Source: Bacilli bacterium
Lineage (GTDB): Bacteria > Bacillota_I > Bacilli_A > RF39 > UBA660
Reading direction: 5' to 3'
NCBI GenBank assembly: GCA_900753325.1
Contig: CAADYO010000028.1
Span: 1-64,000 of the forward strand
Length of the DNA: 64,000 nt
Shown here: in pieces, positions 35,151-44,410 of the stretch
Numbering within the stretch: position 1 is the first letter of the stretch
Layout of the letters: every line of letters begins with the position of its first letter
Position numbers and translations under genes: made by a program
Notes under the pieces: model-generated
What the model saw: the letters and a program-made list of their open reading frames with translations, nothing else
Told to the model about the DNA's origin: nothing
Databases searched by the model: none

Positions 35151-35161
35151 GGCTTTCTTTT
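35131..35161 (+). terminator. Terminator after the yihY-like gene
   Basis: AAAGCCCT and AGGGCTTT pair across a ten-base loop and are followed by CTTTTT. The stem lies over the stop codon. Confidence 0.8.
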
Positions 35162-35169
35162 TATATAGA

Positions 35170-35198
35170 TTGAAAAAAATAGTTGATAATGCTATAAT
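35170..35198 (+). promoter_or_regulatory. Promoter of the LTA-synthase-like gene
   Basis: TTGAAA at 35170-35175, a 17-base spacer and TATAAT at 35193-35198 with a TGC extension. One of the best promoters in the window. Confidence 0.8.
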
Positions 35199-35220
35199 AT
35201 ATACTAGTGAGGTTTAGATT

Positions 35221-37314
35221 ATGAAGAGAATTAAATTCAGACTACAAAAACTAGTCGATAAAACAAAAACGTCCATAAAAAAAGCTAAAGAAGATCATGT
35301 TATACGTAAATATATAAAGAATAATAAATTATTTTTAACTTACGTTATAACTTGTTTAGTTAATGCTACGATGTTACGCTTTTTCTGCATTCATTCAGTA
35401 GCTAATTACTTATCAATTAAAGCTATAATGGGAGATTTAGCGGTCATTGTCATATTAGGTTCCTTTGGATATCTATGTCATCCTAAAAATAGATTTACAT
35501 ACTATTTAATTTTGGATATTTTCCTAAGTGCAATATGTATGGTTAATTCTGTCTACTATACCTTCTATTCATCATTTGCATCAGTTTCTATGTTATCATT
35601 AACTCAATATATTGGTGATGTAGGAGATGCTGTAGTTGAAAATGTCCTTCAATTAAAAGACTTAGTTTATGTAATTGGACCATTAGTCTTAGTATATGTA
35701 CATATCAAATTAAAAAAGAAGAACTACTATAAGAAAATAGAGACAAAATCCGATCGTAAAAAGAAAATGACAGAAACACTTATCTCAGGAGCAGCAATAC
35801 TAGGTGTTTTCATCATAACCCTTACATCACTAGATGTTACAAGATTTGTTAAACAATGGAATAAAGAATACATTGTTATGCGTTTTGGTATTTATATCTA
35901 TCAAAGTAATGATTTAGTAACATCACTCCAACCAAAACTAAATTCTATGTTTGGTTATGATAAAGCTAATAAAAACTTTAAAGAATATTTTGCTGAAAGA
36001 AATTCAGATACAATAAAGACAAATGAATATACTGGTATATTTAAAGATAAAAATATCTTAGTAATTCATGCCGAAAGTATGCAAAATAATGTAATAGATT
36101 TAAAATTTAACGATCAAGAAGTAAGTCCTAATTTAAACAAATTAGCACACGAAGGAATGTATTTTTCAAATTACTTCTCACAAGTAAGTGTTGGTACTAG
36201 TAGTGATACAGAACTAACATTCTCAACATCATTAATGCCAACAAAATCCGGAACCGCCTTTGTTTCATATTCAAATAGAACTTATAATTCAATTCAAAAA
36301 CTATTAAAGGAAAAAGGATACTATACATTCAGTATGCATGCCAACAATGCTGATTTCTGGAATCGTCGTACAATGCATAATAGCTTAGGATACCAAAGAT
36401 TCTATAGTAAAGCAGACTATACTGTAACTCCAGAGACTACGATTGGTTTAGGCTTATCAGACAAAGAATTCTTTAAACAATCAATTCCAAAACTAGTTGA
36501 TATAAATAAAAAACACACAAACTGGTATGGTCTAATGATTATGTTGACCAATCATACACCATTTTCCGAAACAGAAAAATACGGTGAGTTTGATGTTGAC
36601 ATGAAAGAAACAATAACCCATGAAGATGGTACAACAGAAGAAATAAGTCACCCATACATGGAAGGCACAAAACTTGGTAACTACTTCAAATCTGTTCACT
36701 ATGCTGATAGTGCCTTAGGCCAATTATTTGAAGATTTAGATGCGGCCGGTTTACTTGATAATACTGTAGTTGTTCTATATGGAGATCATGATGCCAGATT
36801 ACCTAGAAAAGACTACAATTTATTATATAATTACAATAAAGAAACCAATTCCATCTTAAATAAAGATGATCCAAACTACAAAGAATATGATTCATATCAA
36901 TATGAATTAGGAAGAAAAGTACCATTCATAATTTGGACCAAAGATATGGCTGGCTCTAAATATAATATGGAAGTAACAGAAACTATGGGTATGTATGATG
37001 CAATGCCAACATTAGGAAATATGTTTGGTTTCTACAATAAATATCAATTAGGACATGATATATTTAATGTAATAGGTAGTAACATAGTATGCTTCCCTAA
37101 TGGTAACTGGGTAACAGATAAAGCTTATTATAATAGTCAAAAAGTAGAATATCTATCATTAAACGGTGAAGCAATTAGTGAAGAAGAAATTAAGAAAAAT
37201 ACAGAATATACTAATAAATTGTTAGATGTCTCTAATGATATAATAGTCTTTAATCTTTTAGCAAAAGATGAAGATAAAGAAGCTGTACTTGACCAGAATG
37301 AGAAAGGAAAGTAA
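35221..37314 (+). CDS. LTA synthase-family sulfatase-fold membrane enzyme
   Basis: LtaS-type enzymes polymerise glycerol phosphate from phosphatidylglycerol on the outer face of the membrane. The N-terminal 210 residues hold about five helices, and the rest is an extracellular sulfatase-fold domain: IHAESMQN carries the metal-ligand Glu, VGTSSDTE (324-331) holds the nucleophile, LTNHTPFS, and YGDHDAR near residue 520 gives further metal ligands. S. aureus LtaS has KTSD here, so by simple alignment Ser327 (or Thr326) replaces the usual Thr; this may be normal for the subfamily. The 697 residues are slightly long. It could instead be a phosphoglycerol transferase for another glycan. Confidence 0.87.
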   Translation: MKRIKFRLQKLVDKTKTSIKKAKEDHVIRKYIKNNKLFLTYVITCLVNATMLRFFCIHSVANYLSIKAIMGDLAVIVILGSFGYLCHPKNRFTYYLILDIFLSAICMVNSVYYTFYSSFASVSMLSLTQYIGDVGDAVVENVLQLKDLVYVIGPLVLVYVHIKLKKKNYYKKIETKSDRKKKMTETLISGAAILGVFIITLTSLDVTRFVKQWNKEYIVMRFGIYIYQSNDLVTSLQPKLNSMFGYDKANKNFKEYFAERNSDTIKTNEYTGIFKDKNILVIHAESMQNNVIDLKFNDQEVSPNLNKLAHEGMYFSNYFSQVSVGTSSDTELTFSTSLMPTKSGTAFVSYSNRTYNSIQKLLKEKGYYTFSMHANNADFWNRRTMHNSLGYQRFYSKADYTVTPETTIGLGLSDKEFFKQSIPKLVDINKKHTNWYGLMIMLTNHTPFSETEKYGEFDVDMKETITHEDGTTEEISHPYMEGTKLGNYFKSVHYADSALGQLFEDLDAAGLLDNTVVVLYGDHDARLPRKDYNLLYNYNKETNSILNKDDPNYKEYDSYQYELGRKVPFIIWTKDMAGSKYNMEVTETMGMYDAMPTLGNMFGFYNKYQLGHDIFNVIGSNIVCFPNGNWVTDKAYYNSQKVEYLSLNGEAISEEEIKKNTEYTNKLLDVSNDIIVFNLLAKDEDKEAVLDQNEKGK

Positions 37315-37315
37315 T

Positions 37316-37942
37316 ATGAAATTAAAGAAAAAAGCTAAAAAAATATTAATTATAGTATTAATATTAGCCCTAGTTGCAGTAACAGGTATCTTTGTTTACA
37401 AGACCTTCTTTGAAAAGGAAACAATAAAAGAAGCTAAAGTCCTAAAAGAAATAAAAGAATACGGCTATGTACTAAAAGATAATAAAAGTAAGAAGTACCA
37501 AGAATTATTTAAAGAGTTGGCTAAAATTTTAGAAAAAGAAGATGTAAACTATGAAGAATACGCTTCTAAACTAGCTGAAATGTTTATTGTAGATTTCTAT
37601 TCACTATCAGATAAAACAGCTAAAACAGACGTTGGTGGAGTAGATATAGTTCATCCAGACATCCTAAATAACTTCTTAGAAAATGCTGAAAATACTTATT
37701 ATAAATATGTTGAAAGTAATATTTATAACAACAGAAATCAAAGTCTACCAGAAGTAAATACAACAACAATAGAAAGTGTTGAAAAAACAACTTATACATA
37801 TAATAATGTAACAGATGATGAAGCATATACGGTAAAAATAAAATGGGATTATACAGATGAAGAATTTAGTTCATACCAACAAGAGGCTCAACTAACATTT
37901 GTCCATGTTAATAAAAAACTATACTTAGTTGAATTAAAATAA
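37316..37942 (+). CDS. Signal-anchored extracellular protein of unknown function
   Basis: I do not recognise this 208-residue protein. It begins with a basic stretch and one hydrophobic helix (ILIIVLILALVAVTGIFVY) without a lipobox Cys, then a helical region (LKEIKEYGYVLKDNKSKKYQELFKELAKIL in pieces) and a beta-rich C-terminus (TYTYNN...YTVKIKWDYTDEEF...AQLTFVHVNKKLYLVEL), a fold reminiscent of NTF2-like accessory domains. The start follows AAAGGA, one base after the LTA-synthase-like gene ends, so it is cotranscribed and may assist that enzyme outside the membrane. Confidence 0.75.
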   Translation: MKLKKKAKKILIIVLILALVAVTGIFVYKTFFEKETIKEAKVLKEIKEYGYVLKDNKSKKYQELFKELAKILEKEDVNYEEYASKLAEMFIVDFYSLSDKTAKTDVGGVDIVHPDILNNFLENAENTYYKYVESNIYNNRNQSLPEVNTTTIESVEKTTYTYNNVTDDEAYTVKIKWDYTDEEFSSYQQEAQLTFVHVNKKLYLVELK

Positions 37943-37965
37943 AGTACTAGAAATAGTACTTTTTT
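37941..37965 (+). terminator. Terminator of the LTA-synthase operon
   Basis: AAAGTACTA and TAGTACTTT pair around GAAA, followed by T-run. Confidence 0.85.
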
Positions 37966-37987
37966 AATTTAAAAAATGACCACAAAA

Positions 37988-38013
37988 AAAGAGTATTTGT
38001 TACAATACTCTTT
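37988..38013 (-). terminator. Terminator of the LCP-PASTA gene
   Basis: AAAGAGTATT at 37988-37997 pairs with AATACTCTTT at 38104 minus 100, that is 38004-38013; on the minus strand the stem is followed by a T-run (A-run at 37984-37990). Confidence 0.8.
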
Positions 38014-40075
38014 AATCATCATTATCTATTTTTTTATCATTAGGCTCACCAGTTGATCCTGGATTTGATCCGCTTCCTGAACCTGAATCGGAACCAGGAG
38101 TAGTACCAGAACCAGTGTTAGAATCTCCTCCAGTAGCTGGTTTATTATTGTCTTTGTCTTTATCTGTATCCTTATCCTTATCCTTGTCCTTATCTTTGTC
38201 ATTATTTTTAACAGTAGTATTATCATCTTTAGAAGTATTATTTTTACCATTAGATAATGTTAGTACAATATTTCCTTTAATCAAATCTATTCTCTTAGCT
38301 TCAGGATAACTTTGAGAAACAACAGTACCAGATGAATCACCAGTAAAAGTAACTCTAAGGCCTAACTTACTAGCCTTAGCTCTTGCTTGAGCCTCAGTAT
38401 TACCAATAAAGTTAGGAACTAGTTTATATAAACTAGAAGTCCTATAAGGCCCTTTACCAATAACTTCTTTTTCATATGGTTCATTAATTGAAAAACTAAA
38501 CTCTGTAACCGGAACATGTTCCGCAAGCTCTAAGTTTTCCTTCATTGCTTGAACAATGTCCTTACGACTATTTTCATTAGGAATATAATTATATAATACC
38601 CTTCTCATTCTTTCATCATAAATCATTTGACTATTACCAGCTAAATATAATTGTTGAATATTGATTAAATCAGCCTCATCTGAAGCCAGACTTTTCTTTA
38701 CAATATCTTTAGCTACATTATAGAAAGATAACATTTGTTGTGTAGTTAAATTAGTATCTAAGCTATTAGAAACAGTATCTAATATTTCCATAAATTTAGC
38801 AACATTATTTATAGTTTTAATTTTATTAGTTAAAGCAAGTACAATTTCTTGTTGATGTTCATTACGACCAAAATCACCATTAACTAAAGCATGTCTATTT
38901 CTGGCATATACTAAAGCATGTTCACCATCCAATGTTTGATAACCTGGATAAACACATATCTCTCCACCTCGAGAAGAATCATCTGTACATAATGTTTGTT
39001 GAACATCTATATCAACACCACCAACAGCATTAACTAACTTAACAAGTCCCTTAAAATTAATTTTTGCATAATAGTCAATATTAATTCCAAGATATTGTTC
39101 AATTGTATTCATCATACAATCATTACCATAACCAGCAGCATGTGTAATTTTGTTTTCTGCTTTATTAGACCAACAAGCAATAGGTACATAACTATCTCTT
39201 GGAATAGACAACATTGTAGCATTTAATGTTTTCGGATTAAACGTAACAAGTATTAAAGTATCACCATTAGCAACAGCATTCTTGGATAAAACTTCATCGG
39301 TAGAATCAATTCCCATAAGTAGTATTGTAAATGGTTCAGTAATTAATTTTCCGGTAGATTCTGTTTCAACCTCAGAAGTATCTCTCTTTCTCATTTTCTT
39401 CTCTTGTGAAACAATTATTTTAGTATCAGTTGCTATCTGTTCATAACCAGTAATAGAAGAAAACATAGCTGGATAATCAGTAGGTAATATAACAGCATCA
39501 ACTTCACTTGTATATAAATCAGTAATCATAGATTGATAATCACCATAATCAACCAATTCATTATCATCATATAACTTATACTTTTCCACCATCTCTTGTG
39601 GAATAATGTATCCATCAGGAGACTTCTTATTATTTTTATCTAAAATACCAATTTTATAGTCTTTAATATCACTAATCTCATTAGCTTCATTTTTAGCCAT
39701 AACAACTAAACTTGAAGAATAAGTAATTTGACTTTTATTCATATTACTTAATTTTCCATATACATAAAATATAACCAAAGCAACAGCTAAACAGATAAGA
39801 GTATATAGAACCATAAAAATAATATAACCAATTCTTTTAGAATGTTTTTTCTTAGGCCTTTTCTTTAAAATACCCTTAGTCTTAAATATTATTAACACAT
39901 CAAGCAATATCAGTATACCTATAACAATATATCGAATAGCATTCTCTATCGATCCCAACATAAATATTTCATATATAGCAAATCCACTACTAAGTAAGGA
40001 TATAATTGATAAAATTAATATTGTAATTTTCAGAATAGGTTTTTTCCTAATATCAGTATCATTATTTTTAGACAT
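38012..40075 (-). CDS. LytR-CpsA-Psr family glycopolymer transferase with SBP-like insert, PASTA domain and disordered tail
   Basis: LCP enzymes attach teichoic acids or capsules to peptidoglycan. Of 687 residues, the first 120 hold about four helices. Residues about 130-230 look like a small SBP-type domain (YKIGILDKNNKK, YGDYQSMITDLYTSEVDAVILPTDYP). The LCP core follows with ILLMGID, SIPRDSYVP, YYAKINF and YARNRHA, the pyrophosphate- and metal-binding residues. A single PASTA domain (about 555-615: VPNFIGNTEAQARAKASKLGL, VVSQSYPEA) leads to a Lys/Asp repeat and a Gly/Ser/Pro tail ending in acidic residues. ATG 40075 follows GGAGG; TTG 40087 is weaker. PASTA and SBP parts suggest it senses peptidoglycan. 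Attachment of the 46-62 kb polysaccharide is a natural job. Confidence 0.88.
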   Translation of the reverse strand: MSKNNDTDIRKKPILKITILILSIISLLSSGFAIYEIFMLGSIENAIRYIVIGILILLDVLIIFKTKGILKKRPKKKHSKRIGYIIFMVLYTLICLAVALVIFYVYGKLSNMNKSQITYSSSLVVMAKNEANEISDIKDYKIGILDKNNKKSPDGYIIPQEMVEKYKLYDDNELVDYGDYQSMITDLYTSEVDAVILPTDYPAMFSSITGYEQIATDTKIIVSQEKKMRKRDTSEVETESTGKLITEPFTILLMGIDSTDEVLSKNAVANGDTLILVTFNPKTLNATMLSIPRDSYVPIACWSNKAENKITHAAGYGNDCMMNTIEQYLGINIDYYAKINFKGLVKLVNAVGGVDIDVQQTLCTDDSSRGGEICVYPGYQTLDGEHALVYARNRHALVNGDFGRNEHQQEIVLALTNKIKTINNVAKFMEILDTVSNSLDTNLTTQQMLSFYNVAKDIVKKSLASDEADLINIQQLYLAGNSQMIYDERMRRVLYNYIPNENSRKDIVQAMKENLELAEHVPVTEFSFSINEPYEKEVIGKGPYRTSSLYKLVPNFIGNTEAQARAKASKLGLRVTFTGDSSGTVVSQSYPEAKRIDLIKGNIVLTLSNGKNNTSKDDNTTVKNNDKDKDKDKDKDTDKDKDNNKPATGGDSNTGSGTTPGSDSGSGSGSNPGSTGEPNDKKIDNDD
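38148..38203 (-). repeat. Lys/Asp-coding hexanucleotide microsatellite
   Basis: Imperfect tandem copies of a six-base unit (TCCTTA and variants TCTTTG, TCCTTG on the + strand) encode a KDKDKD tract in the LCP tail. Unit size is a multiple of three, so copy changes alter length without shifting frame. Confidence 0.75.
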
Positions 40076-40305
40076 ATAAACCTCCAAATTGCTAAATTAT
40101 ACATCTATTATTATAACCAATTTTTAGTAATATATCAAGCTCTATACTAGCAAAGTATAAAAAGAATGATAAAGCTTTACAAAAAGAAAAAAATGAATGT
40201 AAAATGTCAAATGTTTGTCAAAAAAAACTAAATAGAACTAAACTAATTTAGTAATTGCTCTAAAGATGGTATAATAAAATAGAGAAAATATAATGGAGGT
40301 AGAAA
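40076..40305. promoter_or_regulatory. Divergent promoter region
   Basis: About 230 bases separate the LCP gene (-) and the surface hydrolase gene (+). An extended -10 TGGTATAAT ends at 40275, with a weak TTTAGT at 40247-40252, and GGAGG precedes the ATG at 40306. No other gene is seen. Confidence 0.5.
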
Positions 40306-43300
40306 ATGAAAAAGTTACTTTATTTACTTATTTTTGTATCATCAATATTTTTTATGAGTATAACTGACGTTTCTGCCTTTTCATCAGCAGATTATAAAAA
40401 TCGTAGTTTATGTGGAAATTATGAATTAGCTGGTTTTCATTCTGATGGAGTAATTGATACAGTTAACTGCTACAGTACCTATGAAGAAGCAAGAAGAGAT
40501 ATGAATTCCAACGGAGCAATTGACTTAGCTATTATGACAAAACTAAATGGTGAAACAAGAATTCTTGATGCTAACATGGCCTTAGTAGATTTAAGTGTTC
40601 ATGGAAATACAACTGTTAGTTTTTATGATACTATTAATTTAAAATATGACTATACTTACATGAATAATTATAATACATATGGTGCTAGTGATGGTGTTTT
40701 AGTAGATGTCGGTTATTCCCCAACAAAAAATGTTTGGGCAGGAAAAGTAACAATAGCTAACTTTACTGGATGGGTAACTTATGGAAATTATGAAATAGTT
40801 CCGATTACCTGGGTAAAGTCAAACAGTTCATATACTGTAACTAATGAATCTATAAGACACAATTACATATCAAAAATACAAGAGCCATATTACGGTTCGT
40901 CTGGTAATACTATTGGACCAAAACCAGATATGTTATCATCAGGTACTTACTATAGTTATGATGGTAACTATTTCTATACTGATCTACAGACTTTAATTAG
41001 AGACTATAGAGCCAATACTAGAAATAATTCAGTAAACAAAAATAAACCATATTATAACTATTATATGTACTTATCAAATCACAGTAGAACAGCATATTCT
41101 TCTGCTAATATAGATGAATACATAAGGAATAATATGGGTATTACTCAAGATGCTTATGGCAAAAAATATTACAAAAATAACTCAAGATTATATGGAAAAG
41201 GTCAATTTTTCTATTATGCACAAGAAAAGTATGGTGTAAATGCACTTCTTTCTCTAAGTCTAAGTAGAAATGAAACTGCCAACGGTCGAAGCAATTTAGC
41301 TATTGTTAAAAATAATGGCTTTGGTTTGGATGCTGTTGATTCTAATCCTACTCAAGCTGCTAAATGGTATTCATCATTTGCTAGTAGTATTTTAGGATAT
41401 GCTTCAAAATACGTAACATATGGTTTTTCTCATCCAAGAAGCTGGAAATATTTTGGATCTCAATTTGGAGATAAAAAATTAGGAATGAATGTAAAATATG
41501 CCTCAGATCCATATTGGAGTGAAAAGATGGCTAGTAATTACTATAGCTTTGATAAGTCAAAAGGCCTTCAAGATTACAATTTTTATCAATTAGGAGTAGT
41601 AACACAATCTGTAAACGCTATGAGTGATTCTAGTAATAGTTCAAGATTCGTCTACAAATATACAGAAGCAGGAGATGCACTTATTATCCTTGGTGAAAAA
41701 CAAGGAGAAAATGTTAATGGTAACACTACCTGGTACAAAGTAGTAAGTGATTTAAATATTGATTCTAATTTCAATGAAATAACTTCTGGAAATTATAACT
41801 GGAATAGTTATGTCTATATACCTGCTGCTTATGTATTAAAAATTAATACTGGTAAAAATGGTTATATATCACCAAATGATGTAACTGAATATATAGACAA
41901 AAATTATACTTATGATTTATTTGATACTGGAAATACTCTAAAACCAAAAGTTGCTAAAGCCAAAACAACAACAGCTTATTACTATGATTCAGCACTTCAA
42001 ACACCTAAAGGACAAAACTTATTACAAGATCGCTATGTCATGGTTTATGCAGCTGCTTATAATGCTCAAGGAAACCCTGTTTCATACTTAGTAACCTCAG
42101 ACTATTTCCATGATCAAAAAGAATGGGTAAGTGCAAATTCTCTAAATTTTGTAACATCAGAATATGCACACGTTACTATGTCAACAACTGGAAATTATTA
42201 TAATGAAGTAAATTCTGAACCAATAGAATTAACAACCAATGTAATTAGTGGTTTATATGATAATAGTTATGTTCCAGTATTTGAAACAAAAGAAGTTGAT
42301 GGAAGAGTTTGGTTTAAAATCCCAGTAAGCTTATCAAACAATAGTAATGTTTATGGTTGGGTTTTAGCAAAAACTGCCGATGCCACACTTACTTTAGAAA
42401 CATATACGTCTGAAAATTCTATTCCGGAAATTCAAGCATCTGATAAAGTAATAGTACAAGGTACAAAAATTGATTTATTAGAAGACGTTACCGCAACAGA
42501 TAAAGAAGATGAAAAAATAGAAGTAAAAGTTTTGAATTCTAATTTAGATATTGATAAAGTAGGAACTTACCAAGTAACATATCAAGCAACAGATAGTAAA
42601 GGTGCTCAAGTAGAAAAAACAATAACTATAACTGTAACAGAAAATAAAAAGCCAGTTATATCAGCCGATGATAAAACTATTACTAAAGGTCTTCCTTTTG
42701 ATCCAACTATCGGTGTAGAAGCTTATGATGAAGAAGATGGAAAAATCAAAGCAATTGTTTTAACAAGCAATGTTAATATAAGCGAAATAGGAACTTATCA
42801 AGTAACATATCAGGCAACAGATAGTTATAATCAAACGGTAGTAAAAACTATAAATATAACAGTAATTGCTAATCAACTACCAACAATAAATGCCAAAGAT
42901 AAACAGATATATTTAAATGATGATTTCGATGAATATCAAGATGTAGAAGCAACAGACCCAGAAGATGGAAATATTACAAAAAATATAAAGATAAGCGAAA
43001 ATACTGTAGATACTACCAAAATAGGTGAGTACAAAGTAATTTATGAAGTAACTGATAGTTATGGTGACAAAGTAACTAAAGAAATAAAAGTAACTGTAGT
43101 TGAAAAGAAGTTAACAGAAACATCAGGTAATCTATACTTCGATTATTTAAAAGAAGTAGATGACAAATTACAATTAAGAGGTTACTTAACCGTAAATGGT
43201 ATGAATAATACTTTAAATGAAAAAATAACATATAAAATTATCTTTATAGATGAAAAAGGTAATACATATGAACAAAAAGCTACTAGAATAACTGATTTAT

Positions 43301-44040
43301 CGGATATTAAAAGACCAATATCTGCTCCAGATAATTATAAATATACTCATGCTTGGTTCTATATAAATATCGATATAGATAAGTTACCTAATGCTAATTA
43401 TGTAATGTATGCCGTAGCTGAAAGTGATAAAACTTATTCTAAAGTACTTGTAAATAACAAGTTATATAAAACAGAAATAACTGGATATAAATCAAAAAAT
43501 AAAGTTGTAAATATAAAGAATAATTATGGAAACAAAACATCAGCTGTAACATTATATGTTAGAGATAGTCAACCACAAAAGAATGTTGGTAGTTACTATA
43601 ATCAGTTCGATATATGGAGAACATTAGAATTTGTAGATAATAAATTACATATAAAAGGTGCATCATACTCCTATGGAATGAATTTATCATCAATAAGTAA
43701 AGTAGAAAGAAAGATAATTTTTGAGAATAAAGAAACATATAAAAATTATACATATACTCTAGGAAGTATAACTAATGGATTATATAAAGTAGCTTTACCA
43801 GAGTCCGATAACTTAGATAAGACAAGAGCTTGGTATGACGCTACAATAGATGTAAGTAAATTAGAAAAAGGTACTTACTCAATCTTTATCACAACAACTT
43901 CTAATCTAACTGATATTTCAGAATTAAATGATAATTTAAGAAGAAGTCTAACAGATAAAAAAACAACCATCAACAACAAGAATTATCAATTAAAACTAGA
44001 TACTAAAAATGGTAATAACATTGAACTTGTAGTTAGTTAA
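40306..44040 (+). CDS. Large secreted GH73-type peptidoglycan hydrolase with SH3-like and Ig-like repeats
   Basis: The 1244-residue protein has a signal peptide (LLYLLIFVSSIFFMSITDVSAF). Residues about 225-440 resemble a glucosaminidase: GKGQFFYYAQEKYGVNALLSLSLSRNETANGRSN with candidate catalytic Glu323, then NNGFGLDAVDSNP and HPRSWKYFGSQFG. SH3-like wall-binding modules follow (about 450-700). Three DUF5011-type Ig-like repeats (about 705-935) share GTYQVTYQATDS. Two related C-terminal beta domains (about 945-1090 and 1095-1244) share a YLTVNGMN/YSYGMN and HAWFYINID/RAWYDATID pattern. No LPxTG or membrane anchor is seen, so the last modules probably hold it to the wall. Confidence 0.85.
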   Translation: MKKLLYLLIFVSSIFFMSITDVSAFSSADYKNRSLCGNYELAGFHSDGVIDTVNCYSTYEEARRDMNSNGAIDLAIMTKLNGETRILDANMALVDLSVHGNTTVSFYDTINLKYDYTYMNNYNTYGASDGVLVDVGYSPTKNVWAGKVTIANFTGWVTYGNYEIVPITWVKSNSSYTVTNESIRHNYISKIQEPYYGSSGNTIGPKPDMLSSGTYYSYDGNYFYTDLQTLIRDYRANTRNNSVNKNKPYYNYYMYLSNHSRTAYSSANIDEYIRNNMGITQDAYGKKYYKNNSRLYGKGQFFYYAQEKYGVNALLSLSLSRNETANGRSNLAIVKNNGFGLDAVDSNPTQAAKWYSSFASSILGYASKYVTYGFSHPRSWKYFGSQFGDKKLGMNVKYASDPYWSEKMASNYYSFDKSKGLQDYNFYQLGVVTQSVNAMSDSSNSSRFVYKYTEAGDALIILGEKQGENVNGNTTWYKVVSDLNIDSNFNEITSGNYNWNSYVYIPAAYVLKINTGKNGYISPNDVTEYIDKNYTYDLFDTGNTLKPKVAKAKTTTAYYYDSALQTPKGQNLLQDRYVMVYAAAYNAQGNPVSYLVTSDYFHDQKEWVSANSLNFVTSEYAHVTMSTTGNYYNEVNSEPIELTTNVISGLYDNSYVPVFETKEVDGRVWFKIPVSLSNNSNVYGWVLAKTADATLTLETYTSENSIPEIQASDKVIVQGTKIDLLEDVTATDKEDEKIEVKVLNSNLDIDKVGTYQVTYQATDSKGAQVEKTITITVTENKKPVISADDKTITKGLPFDPTIGVEAYDEEDGKIKAIVLTSNVNISEIGTYQVTYQATDSYNQTVVKTINITVIANQLPTINAKDKQIYLNDDFDEYQDVEATDPEDGNITKNIKISENTVDTTKIGEYKVIYEVTDSYGDKVTKEIKVTVVEKKLTETSGNLYFDYLKEVDDKLQLRGYLTVNGMNNTLNEKITYKIIFIDEKGNTYEQKATRITDLSDIKRPISAPDNYKYTHAWFYINIDIDKLPNANYVMYAVAESDKTYSKVLVNNKLYKTEITGYKSKNKVVNIKNNYGNKTSAVTLYVRDSQPQKNVGSYYNQFDIWRTLEFVDNKLHIKGASYSYGMNLSSISKVERKIIFENKETYKNYTYTLGSITNGLYKVALPESDNLDKTRAWYDATIDVSKLEKGTYSIFITTTSNLTDISELNDNLRRSLTDKKTTINNKNYQLKLDTKNGNNIELVVS
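42424..43110 (+). repeat. Three tandem Ig-like (DUF5011-type) domain repeats within the surface hydrolase
   Basis: Three units of about 75-78 codons begin at IPEIQASDKVIV, KPVISADDKTIT and LPTINAKDKQIY. The first two also share near-identical DNA over the segment encoding GTYQVTYQATDS (around 42560 and 42790), which indicates recent duplication or recombination. Confidence 0.75.
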
Positions 44041-44069
44041 AAGACACTATCAAAATATAGTGTCTTTTT
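44040..44069 (+). terminator. Terminator of the surface hydrolase gene
   Basis: AAAGACACTAT and ATAGTGTCTTT form an 11-pair stem with a six-base loop, followed by TTC. Confidence 0.85.
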
Positions 44070-44084
44070 CTTATCTTTACTTTA

Positions 44085-44122
44085 CAACTGCACTGAAAAA
44101 TAATACAATTTCAGTGTAATTG
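44085..44122. repeat. Inverted repeat in the convergent intergenic gap
   Basis: CACTGAAA at 44091-44098 and TTTCAGTG at 44109-44116 are perfect complements, and pairing extends outward to 44085/44122 with one mismatch and one G-T pair. No long T-run follows, so it is not a simple terminator. Confidence 0.6.
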
Positions 44123-44140
44123 TCAAAGGAGAAAAGAACA

Positions 44141-44169
44141 TTGAAAAAATAAATAAAGTATGATACTAT
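44141..44169 (+). promoter_or_regulatory. Promoter of the candidate small RNA
   Basis: TTGAAA at 44141-44146, 17-base spacer, TACTAT at 44164-44169. Transcription should begin near 44176. No coding frame follows. Confidence 0.6.
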
Positions 44170-44175
44170 AAATAC

Positions 44176-44292
44176 GTCAAGGAAACTTGCATAAAATAAA
44201 AAAGAGGAACATTTAATTAGCGTGAATGTCACCTCAAAATTGTTTTAATTTATTATTGGTAGGCACTCTTAACTTAGAATGTCTATTTTTTT
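44176..44292 (+). ncRNA. Candidate stand-alone structured small RNA, about 117 nt
   Basis: Between its own promoter and terminator the transcript holds three hairpins and no useful ORF. Hairpin 1 is CAAG-GAAA-CTTG (44178-44189), a stem with a GNRA tetraloop. Hairpin 2 is GAGG (44204-44207) with CCTC (44232-44235), enclosing ACATT (44209-44213) with AATGT (44225-44229). Hairpin 3 is TAGGCACTCT (44260-44269) with AGAATGTCTA (44276-44285), followed by seven T, a rho-independent terminator. The unit sits between two convergent protein genes that have their own terminators, so it is not a leader. It matches no RNA family I know (not SRP, RNase P, tmRNA, TPP, SAM or T-box). Confidence 0.5.
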
Positions 44293-44382
44293 ATTGTTAG
44301 CACCAGTATGGTGAGAAATAATAAAATGATACAAATGTATCTTAAAACTTTAATAATAAAAGTTCTAATAACAAAAACAAAA
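44293..44382. other. Hairpin-rich non-coding stretch
   Basis: Three short inverted repeats occur in 70 bases: CACC/GGTG (44301-44313), GATAC/GTATC (44328-44341) and AACTTT/AAAGTT (44346-44364). No gene is visible. Function unknown. Confidence 0.45.
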
Positions 44383-44410
44383 AATTCATACCATATAAAC
44401 AGTATGAATT
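44383..44410 (-). terminator. Terminator of the PASTA protein gene
   Basis: AATTCATAC and GTATGAATT form a nine-pair stem; on the minus strand it is followed by TTTTGTTTTTG. A second stem (about 44432-44456, around ACTTAAA/TTTAAGT) lies between it and the stop codon. Confidence 0.7.

Noticed and set aside
38026..38309. ORFs on both strands over the LCP tail, and the tandem hexamers taken as a CRISPR-like array
   Set aside because: The repeats are six-base codon pairs coding a Lys/Asp tract, with no spacers. The extra ORFs are products of the repeat.
42560..42840. Repeated DNA in the surface hydrolase as a mobile or phase-variable element
   Set aside because: The repeat corresponds to Ig-like domain duplication in frame, with no inverted ends, transposase or variable tract.
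44125..44155. A small gene starting at TTG 44141 behind AAAGGAG
   Set aside because: The frame reads Met-Lys-Lys then stop. TTGAAA is better explained as a -35 box.
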